Of a DNA stretch of 64,000 nucleotides, positions 26,049-35,560 are shown piece after piece (the stretch's first letter is position 1; the number at the start of each line of letters is the position of its first letter). The translations under genes and the position numbers were made by a program. Under the pieces are notes generated by a model that was not told where the DNA came from, ran no database searches, and saw nothing but the letters and a program-made list of their open reading frames with translations. Source of the DNA: Scytonema hofmannii PCC 7110 (GTDB taxonomy: Bacteria; Cyanobacteriota; Cyanobacteriia; Cyanobacteriales; Nostocaceae); the NCBI RefSeq assembly GCF_000346485.2, contig NZ_KQ976354.1, forward strand, positions 1,953,221 through 2,017,220, written 5' to 3'.

Positions 26049-26576
26049 ATGACTCCCCTTGTCGGCATTATCATGGGTAGCGATTCAGATCTACCAACCA
26101 TGCAAGGAGCGATCGCAATTTGTGAAGAATTTGGCGTTGTCTGTGAAGTCGCGATTGTGAGCGCCCACCGTACTCCAGAACGCATGGTGGAGTATGCCAA
26201 ATCGGCACACCAGCGCGGTCTGAAAGTCATCATTGCTGGTGCTGGTGGTGCTGCTCATCTTCCCGGAATGGTTGCGTCTTTAACTCCGCTTCCCGTCATC
26301 GGTGTTCCCGTTCCCAGCCGTCACTTACAAGGGGTTGATTCGCTGTACTCTATAGTACAAATGCCCGCAGGTATACCAGTCGCAACAGTTGCTATAGGTA
26401 ATGCTCAAAATGCTGGTCTTTTGGCAATACAGATTCTTGCTACCCATCAGCCGGAACTACAAGAACAAGTGCAGCAATACCGCCAAAATTTACTAGAAAC
26501 AGTTACAGCAAAGCAAACAAAGCTAGAAAATCTTGGCTATCAAGAATATCTCAGCCAAATGCGATCGCCTGAATAA
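26049..26576 (+). CDS. purE: N5-carboxyaminoimidazole ribonucleotide mutase
   Basis: 175 residues from the ATG at 26049. It converts N5-CAIR to CAIR in purine synthesis. The start is chosen because PurE proteins begin a few residues before [13 protein letters not shown]; the frame is open further upstream only because heptamers encode repeating IQNPKSK. Other signatures: [10 protein letters not shown] and [13 protein letters not shown]. Length fits bacterial class I PurE. No purK is adjacent. The repeat leaves no room for a normal ribosome site. Confidence 0.95.
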   Translation: MTPLVGIIMGSDSDLPTMQGAIAICEEFGVVCEVAIVSAHRTPERMVEYAKSAHQRGLKVIIAGAGGAAHLPGMVASLTPLPVIGVPVPSRHLQGVDSLYSIVQMPAGIPVATVAIGNAQNAGLLAIQILATHQPELQEQVQQYRQNLLETVTAKQTKLENLGYQEYLSQMRSPE

Positions 26577-26800
26577 TCAATGTTCTTTGAGAGATGTTAA
26601 AACAAGACTGTCAAAGAAAAATTAGAAAGTTTTCAAGAAAAACTGTATTGAAATTTACAGAATGGAAATAGAATTTTTATAGTGACCAGTAACCAGTGAA
26701 CAATAACCTATTACCAATAGGATACAAGTTCCTAAATTTCTTTATGGAAGAAAGAAATAGATTCATTATTTAAATCCCCTACTTTTAACTATGATGATTA

Positions 26801-26857
26801 ACTGGTCACTGGTAACTGGTCACTGGTCACTGATGACTGGTCACTGATGACTGGTCA
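26801..26857 (+). repeat. STRR array (GGTCACT type)
   Basis: Tandem CTGGTCA units with CTGATGA variants. A shorter inverse tract lies at 26681-26706. Confidence 0.85.
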
Positions 26858-27080
26858 AGTGTTAACAGTTCATAATTTTACGAAATGAATTTTAACTATA
26901 TTGCTACACTGCAAAAGAAATAGCAATAACAAGTAAATACAAGTAAAAAGCCTTATTCGTAAAAAAATACCACTAATATAGTATTTTTTAACTTACAAAC
27001 GCTTATTAAGCTTTTTGAGATGGTGCTACAAAGGTGGTCTGTAAGTATATAAAGTATCCGGTTTTAACTAGATATCCAGA

Positions 27081-27107
27081 ACCCCGACTTCTTGAAGAAG
27101 TCGGGGT
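27081..27107. repeat. Palindrome, 13-base arms (ACCCCGACTTCTT)
   Basis: Arms at 27081-27093 and 27095-27107 are perfect with one central base. A shorter relative with 11-base arms lies at 54180-54212. Confidence 0.85.
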
Positions 27108-27266
27108 CCGGATCCATTTTTAGTAATTTCAATTATATTTTTAGTAAAAAGTCAATAAAGTGGTCTTGACTGTTTTGCAAAATACATAATAATTTTTTAA
27201 GAATATTAGTAACATCTGTAGAGGTAGCAAAATTAGTTGATTGACGGCGAACTCATTTATTGACAT

Positions 27267-27306
27267 ACTGATTTTCACTTAACCGCTTGAGGGAATGAAA
27301 ATCAGT
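27267..27306 (+). promoter_or_regulatory. Perfect hairpin in the leader of the first amt gene
   Basis: Arms ACTGATTTTCA (27267-27277) and TGAAAATCAGT (27296-27306) are exact complements with an 18-base loop, about 125 bases before the ATG. It could be an RNA element, or an operator for a dimeric protein. No T run follows, so it is not a standard terminator. Confidence 0.45.
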
Positions 27307-27429
27307 TAGTGGAAACAGCTGACTTGCCCAAATGTCGAATATCAAAAACGACTTCCACAACGCTTCAGACGTTACCCAACCTTTACTCAACGTATTTTTC
27401 CGGTATTTCAAGGATTGGTTGAGAGCATA

Positions 27430-29040
27430 ATGATAAAGAGCACAAACAAAAACAGATTGAGAACAAGAAACAGGCGGCGGTTGTTACATCAGGGTAGCAG
27501 CTCACAAAATTACTTATTTATCAAGCAATTGAGCGGAGCCATCAAACGGTTATCGCCAAGTTGGCAAGCTTGTATTCCAATAGCTTGCATGATTGTCCTG
27601 GCATGGGGCTGTGCAGCAGTTGCCCAAACCCCTGCACCAGCAGGACCAACCACAGCCGAATTGAAAGTTGCAATCGATACACTATGGGTAGCGATCGCAG
27701 CCTTCCTGGTATTTTTCATGAACGCCGGTTTCTGTATGTTAGAAACTGGTTTCTGCCGTCAGAAAAACGCGGTTAACGTACTTGCCAAAAACCTGATTGT
27801 ATTTGCCCTTGCCACTGTTGCCTTTTGGGCGATTGGTTTTGGCTTGATGTTTGGTGACGGCAATGACTTCATCGGATTAAATGGCTTCTTCCTACAAGGT
27901 GCAGACAACAGCCCTGCAACGGCAAGTGCTTATAAGGGAATATTTAGCGCTCTTAACTGGGCTGGTGTACCCCTTGCTGCCAAGTTTTTGTTCCAACTCG
28001 TGTTTGCAGGAACAGCAGCAACGATTGTTTCGGGCGCTGTTGCCGAACGGATTAAGTTTGTTGACTTCCTGATTTTCAGCCTTTTGCTCGTAGGGATTGC
28101 CTACGCAATTACCGGTCACTGGATTTGGGGCGGTGGCTGGCTTTACAAGAAAGGTTTCTTTGATTTTGCAGGTTCCACAGTAGTTCACTCCGTTGGTGGA
28201 TGGGCAGCATTGATGGGGGCTGCATTGCTTGGACCGCGTATTGGTAAATATCAGGATGGGCAAATTGTTGCCTTACCCGGTCACAACATGAGCATCGCCA
28301 CCTTAGGTTGTTTAATTCTGTGGTTGGGCTGGTTTGGTTTTAACCCAGGTTCCACAATGGCTGCAGATCCCAATGCTATCACTCACATTGCTTTAACAAC
28401 CAACATGGCAGGTGCTGTTGGTGGAATTGCCGCCACAATCACAGCTTGGCTGTACTTGGGTAAACCAGACCTTTCCATGATTATTAATGGTATTCTGGCT
28501 GGTTTGGTTGCTGTCACCGCACCCTGTGCTTTTGTCACGATTCCGAGTTCCTTTATCATTGGTCTTGTAGCTGGAGTTTTGGTTGTTTTCTCCGTCACCT
28601 TCTTTGACAGAATTGGTATTGATGACCCTGTAGGAGCCACCTCCGTTCACCTCGTATGTGGTATTTGGGGAACTCTAGCAGTAGGTTTGTTTGCCGTAGG
28701 TACTGGTAGTGCTGCCTTCCCCTGGTATACAGACGGTCTTGGTCCAGCTAAAGGTTTGTTTGCAGGTGGTGGCTTGGGACAACTAGGCGTTCAGTTTCTG
28801 GGCGTCCTGACTGTTGGGGGTATCACTGTTCTCCTCAGCACAATCTTCTGGCTTGCACTGAAAGCCACTTTGGGTATCAGAGTTTCTAGAGAAGAAGAAA
28901 TCGAAGGCTTGGATATTGGCGAACACGGTATGGAAGCTTATAGCGGATTCGTCAAAGAAGCTGGTGCAACCGGATTTACAGAAGCGGGTATCCATTCAGC
29001 TGCAGTTGCTCGCTCAGGCGACATACCTAATACGTTGTAA
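27430..29040 (+). CDS. amt: Ammonium transporter (Amt family), first copy
   Basis: 536 residues from the ATG at 27430 (a TTG 15 bases upstream is in frame). An unusually long basic N-terminus of about 50 residues precedes a signal-like helix ending [10 protein letters not shown]; the Amt core of eleven helices follows: [48 protein letters not shown] (pore His) and [11 protein letters not shown]. It moves ammonium into the cell under nitrogen limitation. The C-terminal cytosolic tail begins [20 protein letters not shown], the regulatory segment contacted by GlnK/PII. It is 349 bases from a second amt gene with the same orientation. Confidence 0.93.
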   Translation: MIKSTNKNRLRTRNRRRLLHQGSSSQNYLFIKQLSGAIKRLSPSWQACIPIACMIVLAWGCAAVAQTPAPAGPTTAELKVAIDTLWVAIAAFLVFFMNAGFCMLETGFCRQKNAVNVLAKNLIVFALATVAFWAIGFGLMFGDGNDFIGLNGFFLQGADNSPATASAYKGIFSALNWAGVPLAAKFLFQLVFAGTAATIVSGAVAERIKFVDFLIFSLLLVGIAYAITGHWIWGGGWLYKKGFFDFAGSTVVHSVGGWAALMGAALLGPRIGKYQDGQIVALPGHNMSIATLGCLILWLGWFGFNPGSTMAADPNAITHIALTTNMAGAVGGIAATITAWLYLGKPDLSMIINGILAGLVAVTAPCAFVTIPSSFIIGLVAGVLVVFSVTFFDRIGIDDPVGATSVHLVCGIWGTLAVGLFAVGTGSAAFPWYTDGLGPAKGLFAGGGLGQLGVQFLGVLTVGGITVLLSTIFWLALKATLGIRVSREEEIEGLDIGEHGMEAYSGFVKEAGATGFTEAGIHSAAVARSGDIPNTL

Positions 29041-29107
29041 AATGGGCATTCGATTTTTGAGTACAAAAGCGTAGGGCTGGCATTGCCCTACCTCCAAAAA
29101 TTTGTAG

Positions 29108-29127
29108 AGACGCGCCATGGCGCGTCT
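29108..29127. terminator. Perfect palindrome AGACGCGCCATGGCGCGTCT
   Basis: A GC-rich 20-base palindrome followed by TTTATG, 67 bases after the first amt stop. Suited to a terminator, but it is also a dispersed cyanobacterial repeat type. Confidence 0.55.
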
Positions 29128-29284
29128 TTATGTATATTTAAACGCAAAACTGAGAAATCATGCAAAAAGTGCTTATAAAATCGCAAAAATTTATTAACTT
29201 CAGATAATCTCATAATTTTTCAGTACTTGACAACTTGCATAAGAAGTATTAAATCTATAAATCTTGCTAAAATATCAAGAATTT

Positions 29285-29298
29285 GTAACTTTCGCTAC
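29285..29298 (+). promoter_or_regulatory. NtcA-type binding site GTA-N8-TAC
   Basis: GTAACTTTCGCTAC matches the NtcA consensus exactly, 77 bases before the start of the second amt gene. NtcA is the cyanobacterial global nitrogen activator and controls amt genes. A -10 element at the usual distance of about 22 bases is not clean. Confidence 0.7.
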
Positions 29299-29374
29299 TG
29301 TTTTTTGTATCAAAAGTTACTGAAATGAATATACCTCACACAAAAAAATTGTTGGTGCGCGGGAACAAAAGTAA

Positions 29375-30748
29375 GTGTTGAAAAAAGTGATGACGATTGG
29401 GGCTATGACCCTACTGTTTCTGGGTGGACCGTTGATGGCTAACGCCGTTGCTCAAGGAACCGGAACTCCACCTGCTCCCGATACAGGGTCTACAGCTTTT
29501 ATGCTGATTTCAGCAGCATTAGTGCTGCTGATGACACCTGGTCTGGCGTTTTTCTATGGAGGCTTTGTGCGATCGCGCAACGTTCTCAACACCCTGATGA
29601 TGAGCTTCGTGCTAATGGGAATTGTGGGTGTGACTTGGATCTTATGGGGATATAGCCTTTCGTTCGCACCCAATGAATCCATACTGGGGAAAGTTATTGG
29701 TGGATTTCAGTGGCTGGGTTTAAATGGGGTTGGTTTTGAGACAACTGAATACGCACCGAAAATACCCCATCAAGCATTCATGATTTACCAAGCCATGTTT
29801 GCCATTATTACCCCAGCTTTAATTTCAGGTGCGATCGCCGAGCGAATGAACTTTACAGCATATTCTTTGTTCGTCTTGTTATGGTCAACATTTATTTACA
29901 CTCCTCTTGCCCACATGGTATGGGGTAAAGGAGGATTCTTGGGGTTATTGGGTGGTATAGGCGCTCTTGACTTTGCTGGTGGAACAGTTGTTCATATCAG
30001 TTCTGGAATTTCTGCCCTCGTTGCAGCGATTGTCCTCGGACCTCGAAAAACCTATCCAGATCGTCTTAGCCCACCTCACAACGTTCCTTTTATCTTGTTA
30101 GGTGCTGGTTTGTTATGGTTTGGTTGGTTTGGCTTCAATGCAGGTAGTGCTCTAGAGGCAAATAATTTAGCAGTAGCAGCTTTTGTCAACACCAATACAA
30201 GCGCAGCCGCAGCAACCTTAACCTGGTTGATTCTAGAAAAATCACTGCGTGGTAAACCAACAGCAGTAGGAGCAGCCACAGGAGCCGTTGCAGGATTGGT
30301 AGGCATTACACCAGCTGCAGGATTTGTCACACCCCTAGCATCAATCTTAATTGGTAGCATTACTGCCTTTGTCTGCTTTTATGCCATTAGCTTTAAGCAC
30401 AAAGCTCAAGTTGATGATGCTTTAGATACCTATCCCGTGCATGGCGTAGGCGGGACAGTGGGAGCAATTCTGACAGGTGTATTTGCAACCACAACAGTCA
30501 ACTCAGCAGGCAAAAACGGCTTGTTATATGGCAATCCTGGAGAATTACTGGTAGAAATAGTAGCAATTGTTGTTGCGTATGTTTTTGCTGGGGTCGGTAC
30601 CTGGATTATTCTAAAAATTCTAGATGCCACAGTTGGTTTGCGGGTCAAAGAAGAAGAAGAATTCCAAGGTATGGATATTAACGAACACGGTGAAGAAGCG
30701 TACAACGACGAGATTGGAGACCGGATTAACATCTCTCAAAAAGGATGA
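29375..30748 (+). CDS. amt: Ammonium transporter (Amt family), second copy
   Basis: 457 residues from the GTG at 29375; an ATG at 29390 is possible but would lose two lysines of the signal-like N-terminus (cleavage near ANAVAQG). Core motifs: FFYGGFVRSRNVLNTLMMSF, MVWGKGGFLG, FAGGTVVHISSGISALVAA, and the second pore His region YPVHGVGGTVGAILTG. The C-terminal tail KEEEEFQGMDINEHGEEAYN is the PII-interacting segment. It is a different subfamily from the first copy (shorter, different start). Probably activated by NtcA. Confidence 0.94.
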   Translation: MLKKVMTIGAMTLLFLGGPLMANAVAQGTGTPPAPDTGSTAFMLISAALVLLMTPGLAFFYGGFVRSRNVLNTLMMSFVLMGIVGVTWILWGYSLSFAPNESILGKVIGGFQWLGLNGVGFETTEYAPKIPHQAFMIYQAMFAIITPALISGAIAERMNFTAYSLFVLLWSTFIYTPLAHMVWGKGGFLGLLGGIGALDFAGGTVVHISSGISALVAAIVLGPRKTYPDRLSPPHNVPFILLGAGLLWFGWFGFNAGSALEANNLAVAAFVNTNTSAAAATLTWLILEKSLRGKPTAVGAATGAVAGLVGITPAAGFVTPLASILIGSITAFVCFYAISFKHKAQVDDALDTYPVHGVGGTVGAILTGVFATTTVNSAGKNGLLYGNPGELLVEIVAIVVAYVFAGVGTWIILKILDATVGLRVKEEEEFQGMDINEHGEEAYNDEIGDRINISQKG

Positions 30749-30802
30749 AGTATAAAGTATGAAGTATGAAATTTTCTCCTTTATCCTTCATACTTTATAC
30801 TT
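30748..30802 (+). terminator. Inverted repeat after the second amt gene, 17-base arms
   Basis: Arms 30748-30764 and 30786-30802 (AAGTATAAAGTATGAAG and complement) start at the last base of the amt stop. AT-rich stem with a 21-base loop; probably a terminator or a dispersed repeat. Confidence 0.6.
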
Positions 30803-30874
30803 TCGGAGGAGTGTGGGCTAATTTTTAGAATTCAGTTAGAATCTGAGTCAAAAATTTACTGTATTTAGTTACTC

Positions 30875-31747
30875 GTGAACACTCCTGCAAAAACCTTCCC
30901 CACCTGGGTGTTTCTATCTCTCGCCACCAATGTCATTTTAATCTTCGCGATCGCTCTGCTGATTGCCCGACAGCAGGAATTGGCAGCGTTTTTTGGGCTA
31001 ATCCCTAATCCCACTACAATCAACCCAGAGAGTCAATCCAAAGCTCAAGCCGCCACCTTACCTGTAGTGCCTAAGTTGGGACCGCGTCACCAACTTAGTT
31101 ACTGGGAATGGGTAGACATTCTCAAACAAGAAGCTAAAGTAGCTGCCAAAAAGAACCTGCAGCATTTGACAATACTAGCAGGAGATTCTCTCAGTCTGTG
31201 GTTTCCTTCTGAGTTATTACCCAAAGACAGAAATTGGCTAAATCAGGGGATTTCTGGAGAAAAGACAACAGGATTATTAAAGAGATTAAACTTATTCAAC
31301 GCCACCAATCCAGAGACAATTTTTGTCATGATTGGGATTAATGACCTGATTCGAGGGGTCAGCGATGAGACAATTTTAGAGAATCAGCAGCAAATCATGC
31401 GCTCTTTGCGAAAGAGCCATCCAACAGCGCAAATTGTAGTCCAGTCGATTTTGCCCCATGGAGTCGAACAAGTCACTTGGGAAAGCAAAGAGAAACTGCT
31501 CGCAATTCCTAACAGTCGCATTCGCCAATTAAATCAGCAACTAGAAGGCATAGCCAAAAAAGAAGGCGTAAAGTATTTAGATTTATATCCTTTATTTGCT
31601 AACAGCCAAGGCAATCTGCGTTCCGAACTCAGTACTGATGGGTTACACCTGAGCCAGAAAGGTTATTTGGTTTGGAGTTCTGCTATACAGTTATATGGTG
31701 CAATAGAATTACACAACACGAAGAAAATGGCTCAACAGATACGCTGA
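30875..31747 (+). CDS. SGNH/GDSL hydrolase, membrane-anchored
   Basis: 290 residues from a GTG. One N-terminal helix (WVFLSLATNVILIFAIALLI) anchors a periplasmic SGNH domain: block I GDSLSLWFP near residue 104, block II Gly in GISGEKTTG, block III GINDLIRG, block V DGLHLSQKG with catalytic Asp and His. Such enzymes are esterases or acyl hydrolases acting on lipids or cell-wall sugars. The substrate is unknown. Confidence 0.88.
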   Translation: MNTPAKTFPTWVFLSLATNVILIFAIALLIARQQELAAFFGLIPNPTTINPESQSKAQAATLPVVPKLGPRHQLSYWEWVDILKQEAKVAAKKNLQHLTILAGDSLSLWFPSELLPKDRNWLNQGISGEKTTGLLKRLNLFNATNPETIFVMIGINDLIRGVSDETILENQQQIMRSLRKSHPTAQIVVQSILPHGVEQVTWESKEKLLAIPNSRIRQLNQQLEGIAKKEGVKYLDLYPLFANSQGNLRSELSTDGLHLSQKGYLVWSSAIQLYGAIELHNTKKMAQQIR

Positions 31748-31848
31748 TAGAACATTTTGTACATCAGCTTTTCAAAATCCTTGTGCCAACCCATCGAATT
31801 CACGTCTTTGCAAGGGAAAATAAAAAATGACAATTTAAAATAAAAACA

Positions 31849-33057
31849 ATGGATACCAAAGCTTTTAAACGTTCTCTACAGCATTCAGAAAACTACCATC
31901 GTAAAGGGTTTGGTCACCAAGCAGAAGTCGCTACACAGTTAGAGTCGGAGTATCAGAGCCAATTGATTCAGGAAATTCGCAACAGTAACTACACCCTAAC
32001 TCGTGGAGATGTTACCATTTACCTAGCCCAAGCTTTTGGTTTTTGTTGGGGTGTGGAACGTGCTGTAGCAATGGCTTATGAAACCCGCACCCATTTTCCC
32101 ACCGAACGCATTTGGATTACGAACGAGATTATTCACAATCCCTCGGTGAATCAACGAATGCGGGAGATGGACGTAGAGTTTATTCCTGTAGAAGGAAGCA
32201 AAAAAGACTTTTCTGTTGTGGGTTCTGGAGATGTCGTCATCCTACCCGCTTTTGGGGCAAGCGTCCAAGAGATGCAAATCCTGAACGACAAGGGTTGCAA
32301 AATAGTCGATACAACTTGTCCTTGGGTGTCTAAAGTGTGGAATACTGTTGAAAAGCACAAAAAAGGCGAACACACTTCTATCATTCACGGTAAATACAAG
32401 CACGAAGAAACAGTTGCAACTAGTTCTTTTGCTGGTAAATATCTCATAGTACTGAATATGGGGGAAGCTGAGTATGTAGCTGACTATATTCTCAACGGTG
32501 GCAACCGCGAGGAATTTCTAGCAAAATTTAGTAAAGCTTGTTCTTCGGGTTTTGACCCCGATAAAGATTTAGAACGGGTGGGGATTGCGAATCAAACCAC
32601 CATGCTCAAAAGCGAAACCGAGCAAATTGGAAAACTGTTTGAGCATACTATGATGAAAAAGTATGGACCTGCTGAGTTAAATCGGCACTTCCAAAGCTTC
32701 AACACAATTTGTGATGCTACTCAAGAACGTCAAGATGCCATGTTGGAGTTAGTGGAACAAAAACTGGATTTAATGATAGTGATTGGTGGGTTTAATTCAT
32801 CAAATACCACACAATTGCAACAAATAGCAGATCAACGGGGAGTTGTTTCGTATCATATTGACAGTGTCGCACGGCTTTTATCGGGCAACAAAATTGAACA
32901 TAGAGAACTCAATGGGCAAATAGCGATCGCAGAAAATTGGTTACCAGACGGGAAAATAGTAGTAGGAATCACCTCTGGTGCCTCTACACCGGATAAGGTG
33001 GTAGAAGACGCGATCGAAAAGATTTTTGAATTTAAGGCGACAGCCGTTGTTGCGTAA
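31849..33057 (+). CDS. ispH: 4-hydroxy-3-methylbut-2-enyl diphosphate reductase
   Basis: 402 residues, the longer form found in cyanobacteria and plastids. It makes isopentenyl and dimethylallyl diphosphate in the last step of the MEP pathway. Three cysteines for the iron-sulfur cluster are in [21 protein letters not shown] and [20 protein letters not shown] is near the end. A terminator-like hairpin follows at 33196. Confidence 0.96.
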   Translation: MDTKAFKRSLQHSENYHRKGFGHQAEVATQLESEYQSQLIQEIRNSNYTLTRGDVTIYLAQAFGFCWGVERAVAMAYETRTHFPTERIWITNEIIHNPSVNQRMREMDVEFIPVEGSKKDFSVVGSGDVVILPAFGASVQEMQILNDKGCKIVDTTCPWVSKVWNTVEKHKKGEHTSIIHGKYKHEETVATSSFAGKYLIVLNMGEAEYVADYILNGGNREEFLAKFSKACSSGFDPDKDLERVGIANQTTMLKSETEQIGKLFEHTMMKKYGPAELNRHFQSFNTICDATQERQDAMLELVEQKLDLMIVIGGFNSSNTTQLQQIADQRGVVSYHIDSVARLLSGNKIEHRELNGQIAIAENWLPDGKIVVGITSGASTPDKVVEDAIEKIFEFKATAVVA

Positions 33058-33111
33058 TTGAGAATTGGGCATTGGGAATTGGGAATTGAGTGATAAGTTA
33101 GGATAAACTTC

Positions 33112-33189
33112 TTTGTCTACCTTGTCCCCCTTGTCCCCCTTGTCCTCCTTGTCCTCCTTGTCCTCCACTCCCCACTCCCTACTCCCTAT
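33112..33189 (+). repeat. Nine-base tandem repeat (CTTGTCCCC/CTTGTCCTC) joined to CCCTACT heptamers
   Basis: About six units of nine bases lie at 33112-33165, running into CACTCCCTACTCCCTAT. The nine-base period keeps frame and creates an artefactual minus-strand frame with repeating Glu-Asp-Lys. Confidence 0.9.
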
Positions 33190-33195
33190 AAATAA

Positions 33196-33226
33196 AAAAC
33201 CCGGTGGTGTACGAATACCGGGTTTT
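33196..33226 (+). terminator. Rho-independent type terminator of ispH
   Basis: Arms AAAACCCGGT and ACCGGGTTTT, 11-base loop, ending in a T run. Confidence 0.8.
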
Positions 33227-33339
33227 GTAGTTGTTGAACTTGTTTTGGTTGACCTACTAAACATAAGGTAGATCGAAAATTAGTCTTGTGGATTCTTTAT
33301 AGAAGAACTTTGCTAAAAATTTAACTGAGGTTCATTCAA

Positions 33340-34215
33340 ATGTATACTATTATGAAAAAAATGTTAATTACAGGAGTGAGTGGCTTTTTAGGTTGGCACC
33401 TTTGCCAGTTAGCTAAACAAGAATGTGTTGTATACGGAACCTACTTTTCCCACTTTGTAGAAATCCCTGGTATAACCACCTTAAAAGTTAACTTGACAGA
33501 TTTTCAGGAGCTAAAGCAAGTTTTTAGCGATATCAAACCAACAGCAGTGATTCATACTGCAGCACAATCCCAACCCAATTTTTGCCAAACGCATCCTCAT
33601 GAATCCTATGCAATTAACGTAGAAGCCTCATGCAATATTTCCGGGCTTTGTGCAGATGCTTCAATTCCTTGTGTTTTTACCTCAACAGATCTAGTTTTTG
33701 ATGGTTTAAATGCTCCGTATCGAGAAACAGATCCAGTTTCTCCCGTCAATCTTTATGGAGAACATAAAGTTATGGCAGAAAAAGGTATGTTAGAACGTTA
33801 TCCTAGGACAGCTATTTGCCGAATGCCATTAATGTTTGGGATGGCAACACCCACCGCCACAAGTTTTATACAGCCCTTTATTCAAACTCTCAAAGAAGGA
33901 AAAGATTTAAATTTATTTATAGATGAATTTCGGACTCCAGTGAGTGCAAGAACTGCAGCAAAAGGATTATTGCTAGCATTAGATAAAGTACAGGGATGTA
34001 TTCATTTAGGAGGAAAAGAGCGGATTTCGCGATATGATTTTGGTCTATTGATGGCGGAGGTGTTTCAACTTTCAAGCAGTCATATTAAAGCTAGCCGACA
34101 GCAAGACGTGAAAATGGCAGCCCCTAGACCTTCTGATGTTTCTTTGGATAGTTCCAAAGCTTTTGCGTTGGGGTATCAACCTTTATCTTTACGAGAAGAA
34201 TTAGCTATAGGGTAG
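33340..34215 (+). CDS. NAD-dependent sugar epimerase/reductase (RmlD-like SDR)
   Basis: 291 residues; an ATG at 33352 is also possible. Rossmann motif TGVSGFLGWHL (GxxGxxG), VIHTAAQSQPNFCQ, STDLVFDGLNAPY and catalytic YGEHK fit the dTDP-4-dehydrorhamnose reductase branch of extended SDRs. Without rml neighbours the exact sugar is uncertain; it may act on a nucleotide sugar for surface polysaccharide. Confidence 0.82.
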   Translation: MYTIMKKMLITGVSGFLGWHLCQLAKQECVVYGTYFSHFVEIPGITTLKVNLTDFQELKQVFSDIKPTAVIHTAAQSQPNFCQTHPHESYAINVEASCNISGLCADASIPCVFTSTDLVFDGLNAPYRETDPVSPVNLYGEHKVMAEKGMLERYPRTAICRMPLMFGMATPTATSFIQPFIQTLKEGKDLNLFIDEFRTPVSARTAAKGLLLALDKVQGCIHLGGKERISRYDFGLLMAEVFQLSSSHIKASRQQDVKMAAPRPSDVSLDSSKAFALGYQPLSLREELAIG

Positions 34216-34218
34216 CCA

Positions 34219-34584
34219 TCATCCCAATGTTAGCAAGCGGTTGGGCATATCAACTAATAATCGTCGTGTTGTTAACCATTGACGCCCAAGTAAAACTTCG
34301 GATAAACCTTTACCAACGTGAACGGGAATATCATATTCTTGACCGTCTATTTTTATTTTACCTGCGTAAATATCAAACTTAAAATTCCCCCGTGCGGTTT
34401 GCATCGTTTGTCGGTCAACATAAACCCAACCAAACCCATCTATATCTTGCTTGTCCATCGCTAGCCAGTACGAGAAGCCGGTGTCGAATAAAACTTCAAT
34501 TTGTAGCTCTAATCCCTGGCTATCAATCAGTGCTATCTCAATAAACAATGCATCCTCATCACCAAATTGACCTTCAAGTGTCAT
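34219..34584 (-). CDS. Retropepsin-like aspartic protease domain protein
   Basis: 121 residues from the ATG at 34584, whose ATGA overlaps the upstream stop by 4 bases (an ATG at 34596 is also in frame). The single-domain clan AA pattern is seen: catalytic VLFDTGFSYWLAM (D-T-G), flap-like region and hydrophobic VLLGRQWL near the end. It would work as a dimer. Tight overlap with the next gene suggests a two-gene module. Confidence 0.72.
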   Translation of the reverse strand: MTLEGQFGDEDALFIEIALIDSQGLELQIEVLFDTGFSYWLAMDKQDIDGFGWVYVDRQTMQTARGNFKFDIYAGKIKIDGQEYDIPVHVGKGLSEVLLGRQWLTTRRLLVDMPNRLLTLG

Positions 34585-34898
34585 ATCGTGCCGCAAACCC
34601 CTGTTTCATTAATTCGGAAAGTGTGGTGTATCTTGCCTGGATGTTTCTCCCGACATTTATGCCAAGCAGTTTCCAAATCTTTATCAATAAAATAGTCTCC
34701 ACTATCAGGTTCAACAGTAACATACCAGTTGTAATGAGTCTCAATCAATTCCGATTTGACTTTATCAAAAATAGGTTTACAACGTTGATAAAATTCCTCC
34801 TGCTCCGCTTCCCATGCGGCAAATTGTTCTTCTGTCCACTGGATTTCGGGGAAAATGCGTCCTCGACGTGCGGTACGAATTATTTTGGTTTCAGTCAT
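34581..34898 (-). CDS. Hypothetical protein coupled to aspartic protease gene
   Basis: 105 residues, acidic and charged, with WTEEQFAAWEAEQEEFYQRC and a C-terminal DUF5678-like segment (WYVTVEPDSGDYFIDKD, then CREKHPGK). Overlaps the protease-like gene by 4 bases. Possibly a substrate, inhibitor or antitoxin-like partner (inference). Confidence 0.6.
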   Translation of the reverse strand: MTETKIIRTARRGRIFPEIQWTEEQFAAWEAEQEEFYQRCKPIFDKVKSELIETHYNWYVTVEPDSGDYFIDKDLETAWHKCREKHPGKIHHTFRINETGVCGTI

Positions 34899-35045
34899 GG
34901 CTAGCTATAAAAATCCCAACACTTCTATTTTCTCTTATATATACCAATTGTAATTCAATTGAATTGGCATCTAGACAAGATGTATAATTGAAACTTAAGA
35001 CAAAGTACAGAGGCGATCGCTATCATTATTCCTTAAATTTTTAAA

Positions 35046-35140
35046 AAAGTTTGGTGAGACTGTTTTGAAGTGAATTTTTATCTGGATAATTAACGTCAAT
35101 ACTTTCCGATAAATCAAGGTTGGAACTTGCAGCAGGAATT
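35046..35140 (-). pseudogene. Relic of a haemagglutinin-type exoprotein gene
   Basis: The minus strand reads SSNLDLSESIDVNYPDKNSL then QNSLTKL, which matches GSVDVNSPDNSSLQNSLTEL of the intact protein (bases 37738-37833). Sequence on either side is unrelated, so only this C-terminal fragment survives. Confidence 0.75.
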
Positions 35141-35269
35141 CACAAAAATGTAGGGTTTAATGTTACTATTAAAATCAACCAACTGGTAAAAAATTTAAGG
35201 TGAATTCAACGTTTTGCTTAAAGAGTTCTCGTAACGTATTTATCAACCATCAACACAAGGATTTTATCC

Positions 35270-35560
35270 ATGAAAATTAAAGGAATCAAACGCGGTCAAA
35301 TTATTGAACTTTTAGAACCAGTTGAGAATTTTCCAGATGGAGTAGAAATTGTCGTTGATTTAGAACCTCCCACTGAAAATAATAATACGAAAACTAAAAA
35401 AATACTAACACAGGAGGAGAGATTGGCAAGACTTAATCAATTATTTGGAGTTTGGAAAGACCAGCCTGAGTTAATAGAAATTTTTGCTGAAATTGACAAA
35501 GAACGCCATGCTTCTAGAGGAAGAAGTATGGACTCGATAGATACTCAAGATCATAGCTAA
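35270..35560 (+). CDS. VapB-like antitoxin
   Basis: 96 residues. The N-terminus MKIKGIKRGQIIELLEPVEN fits a swapped-hairpin (AbrB-like) DNA-binding fold found in cyanobacterial antitoxins, and the C-terminal FAEIDKERHASR helix is the toxin-binding part. Its last base is the first base of the PIN toxin start (TAATG), typical of a coupled type II pair. Confidence 0.75.
   Translation: MKIKGIKRGQIIELLEPVENFPDGVEIVVDLEPPTENNNTKTKKILTQEERLARLNQLFGVWKDQPELIEIFAEIDKERHASRGRSMDSIDTQDHS

Larger units (their letters stand above)
26577..27429. other. Long non-coding interval upstream of the first ammonium transporter
   Basis: Contains two inverted heptamer tracts (26681-26706 and 26801-26857), a palindrome (27081-27107), and a perfect hairpin (27267-27306) in the probable leader. 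AT-rich; no gene seen. Several GTA-N8-TAT near matches occur but no perfect NtcA box. Confidence 0.7.
29041..29374. other. Interval between the two amt genes
   Basis: Holds a perfect 20-base palindrome (29108-29127) that may end the first transcript, and a perfect NtcA-type site (29285-29298) ahead of the second gene. No gene seen. Confidence 0.75.

Noticed and set aside
26941-27140. NtcA box for the first amt gene
   Set aside because: Only GTA-N8-TAT or TAA near matches found, not the consensus.
27180-27429. glnA-type glutamine riboswitch in the amt leader
   Set aside because: Conserved core of that RNA, as I recall it, is not visible.
28383-28650. Frames antisense to the amt genes
   Set aside because: Composition shadows of the transporter genes.
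32941-33264. Minus-strand frame of 107 codons with repeating Glu-Asp-Lys
   Set aside because: Created by a nine-base tandem repeat and the ispH 3' end.
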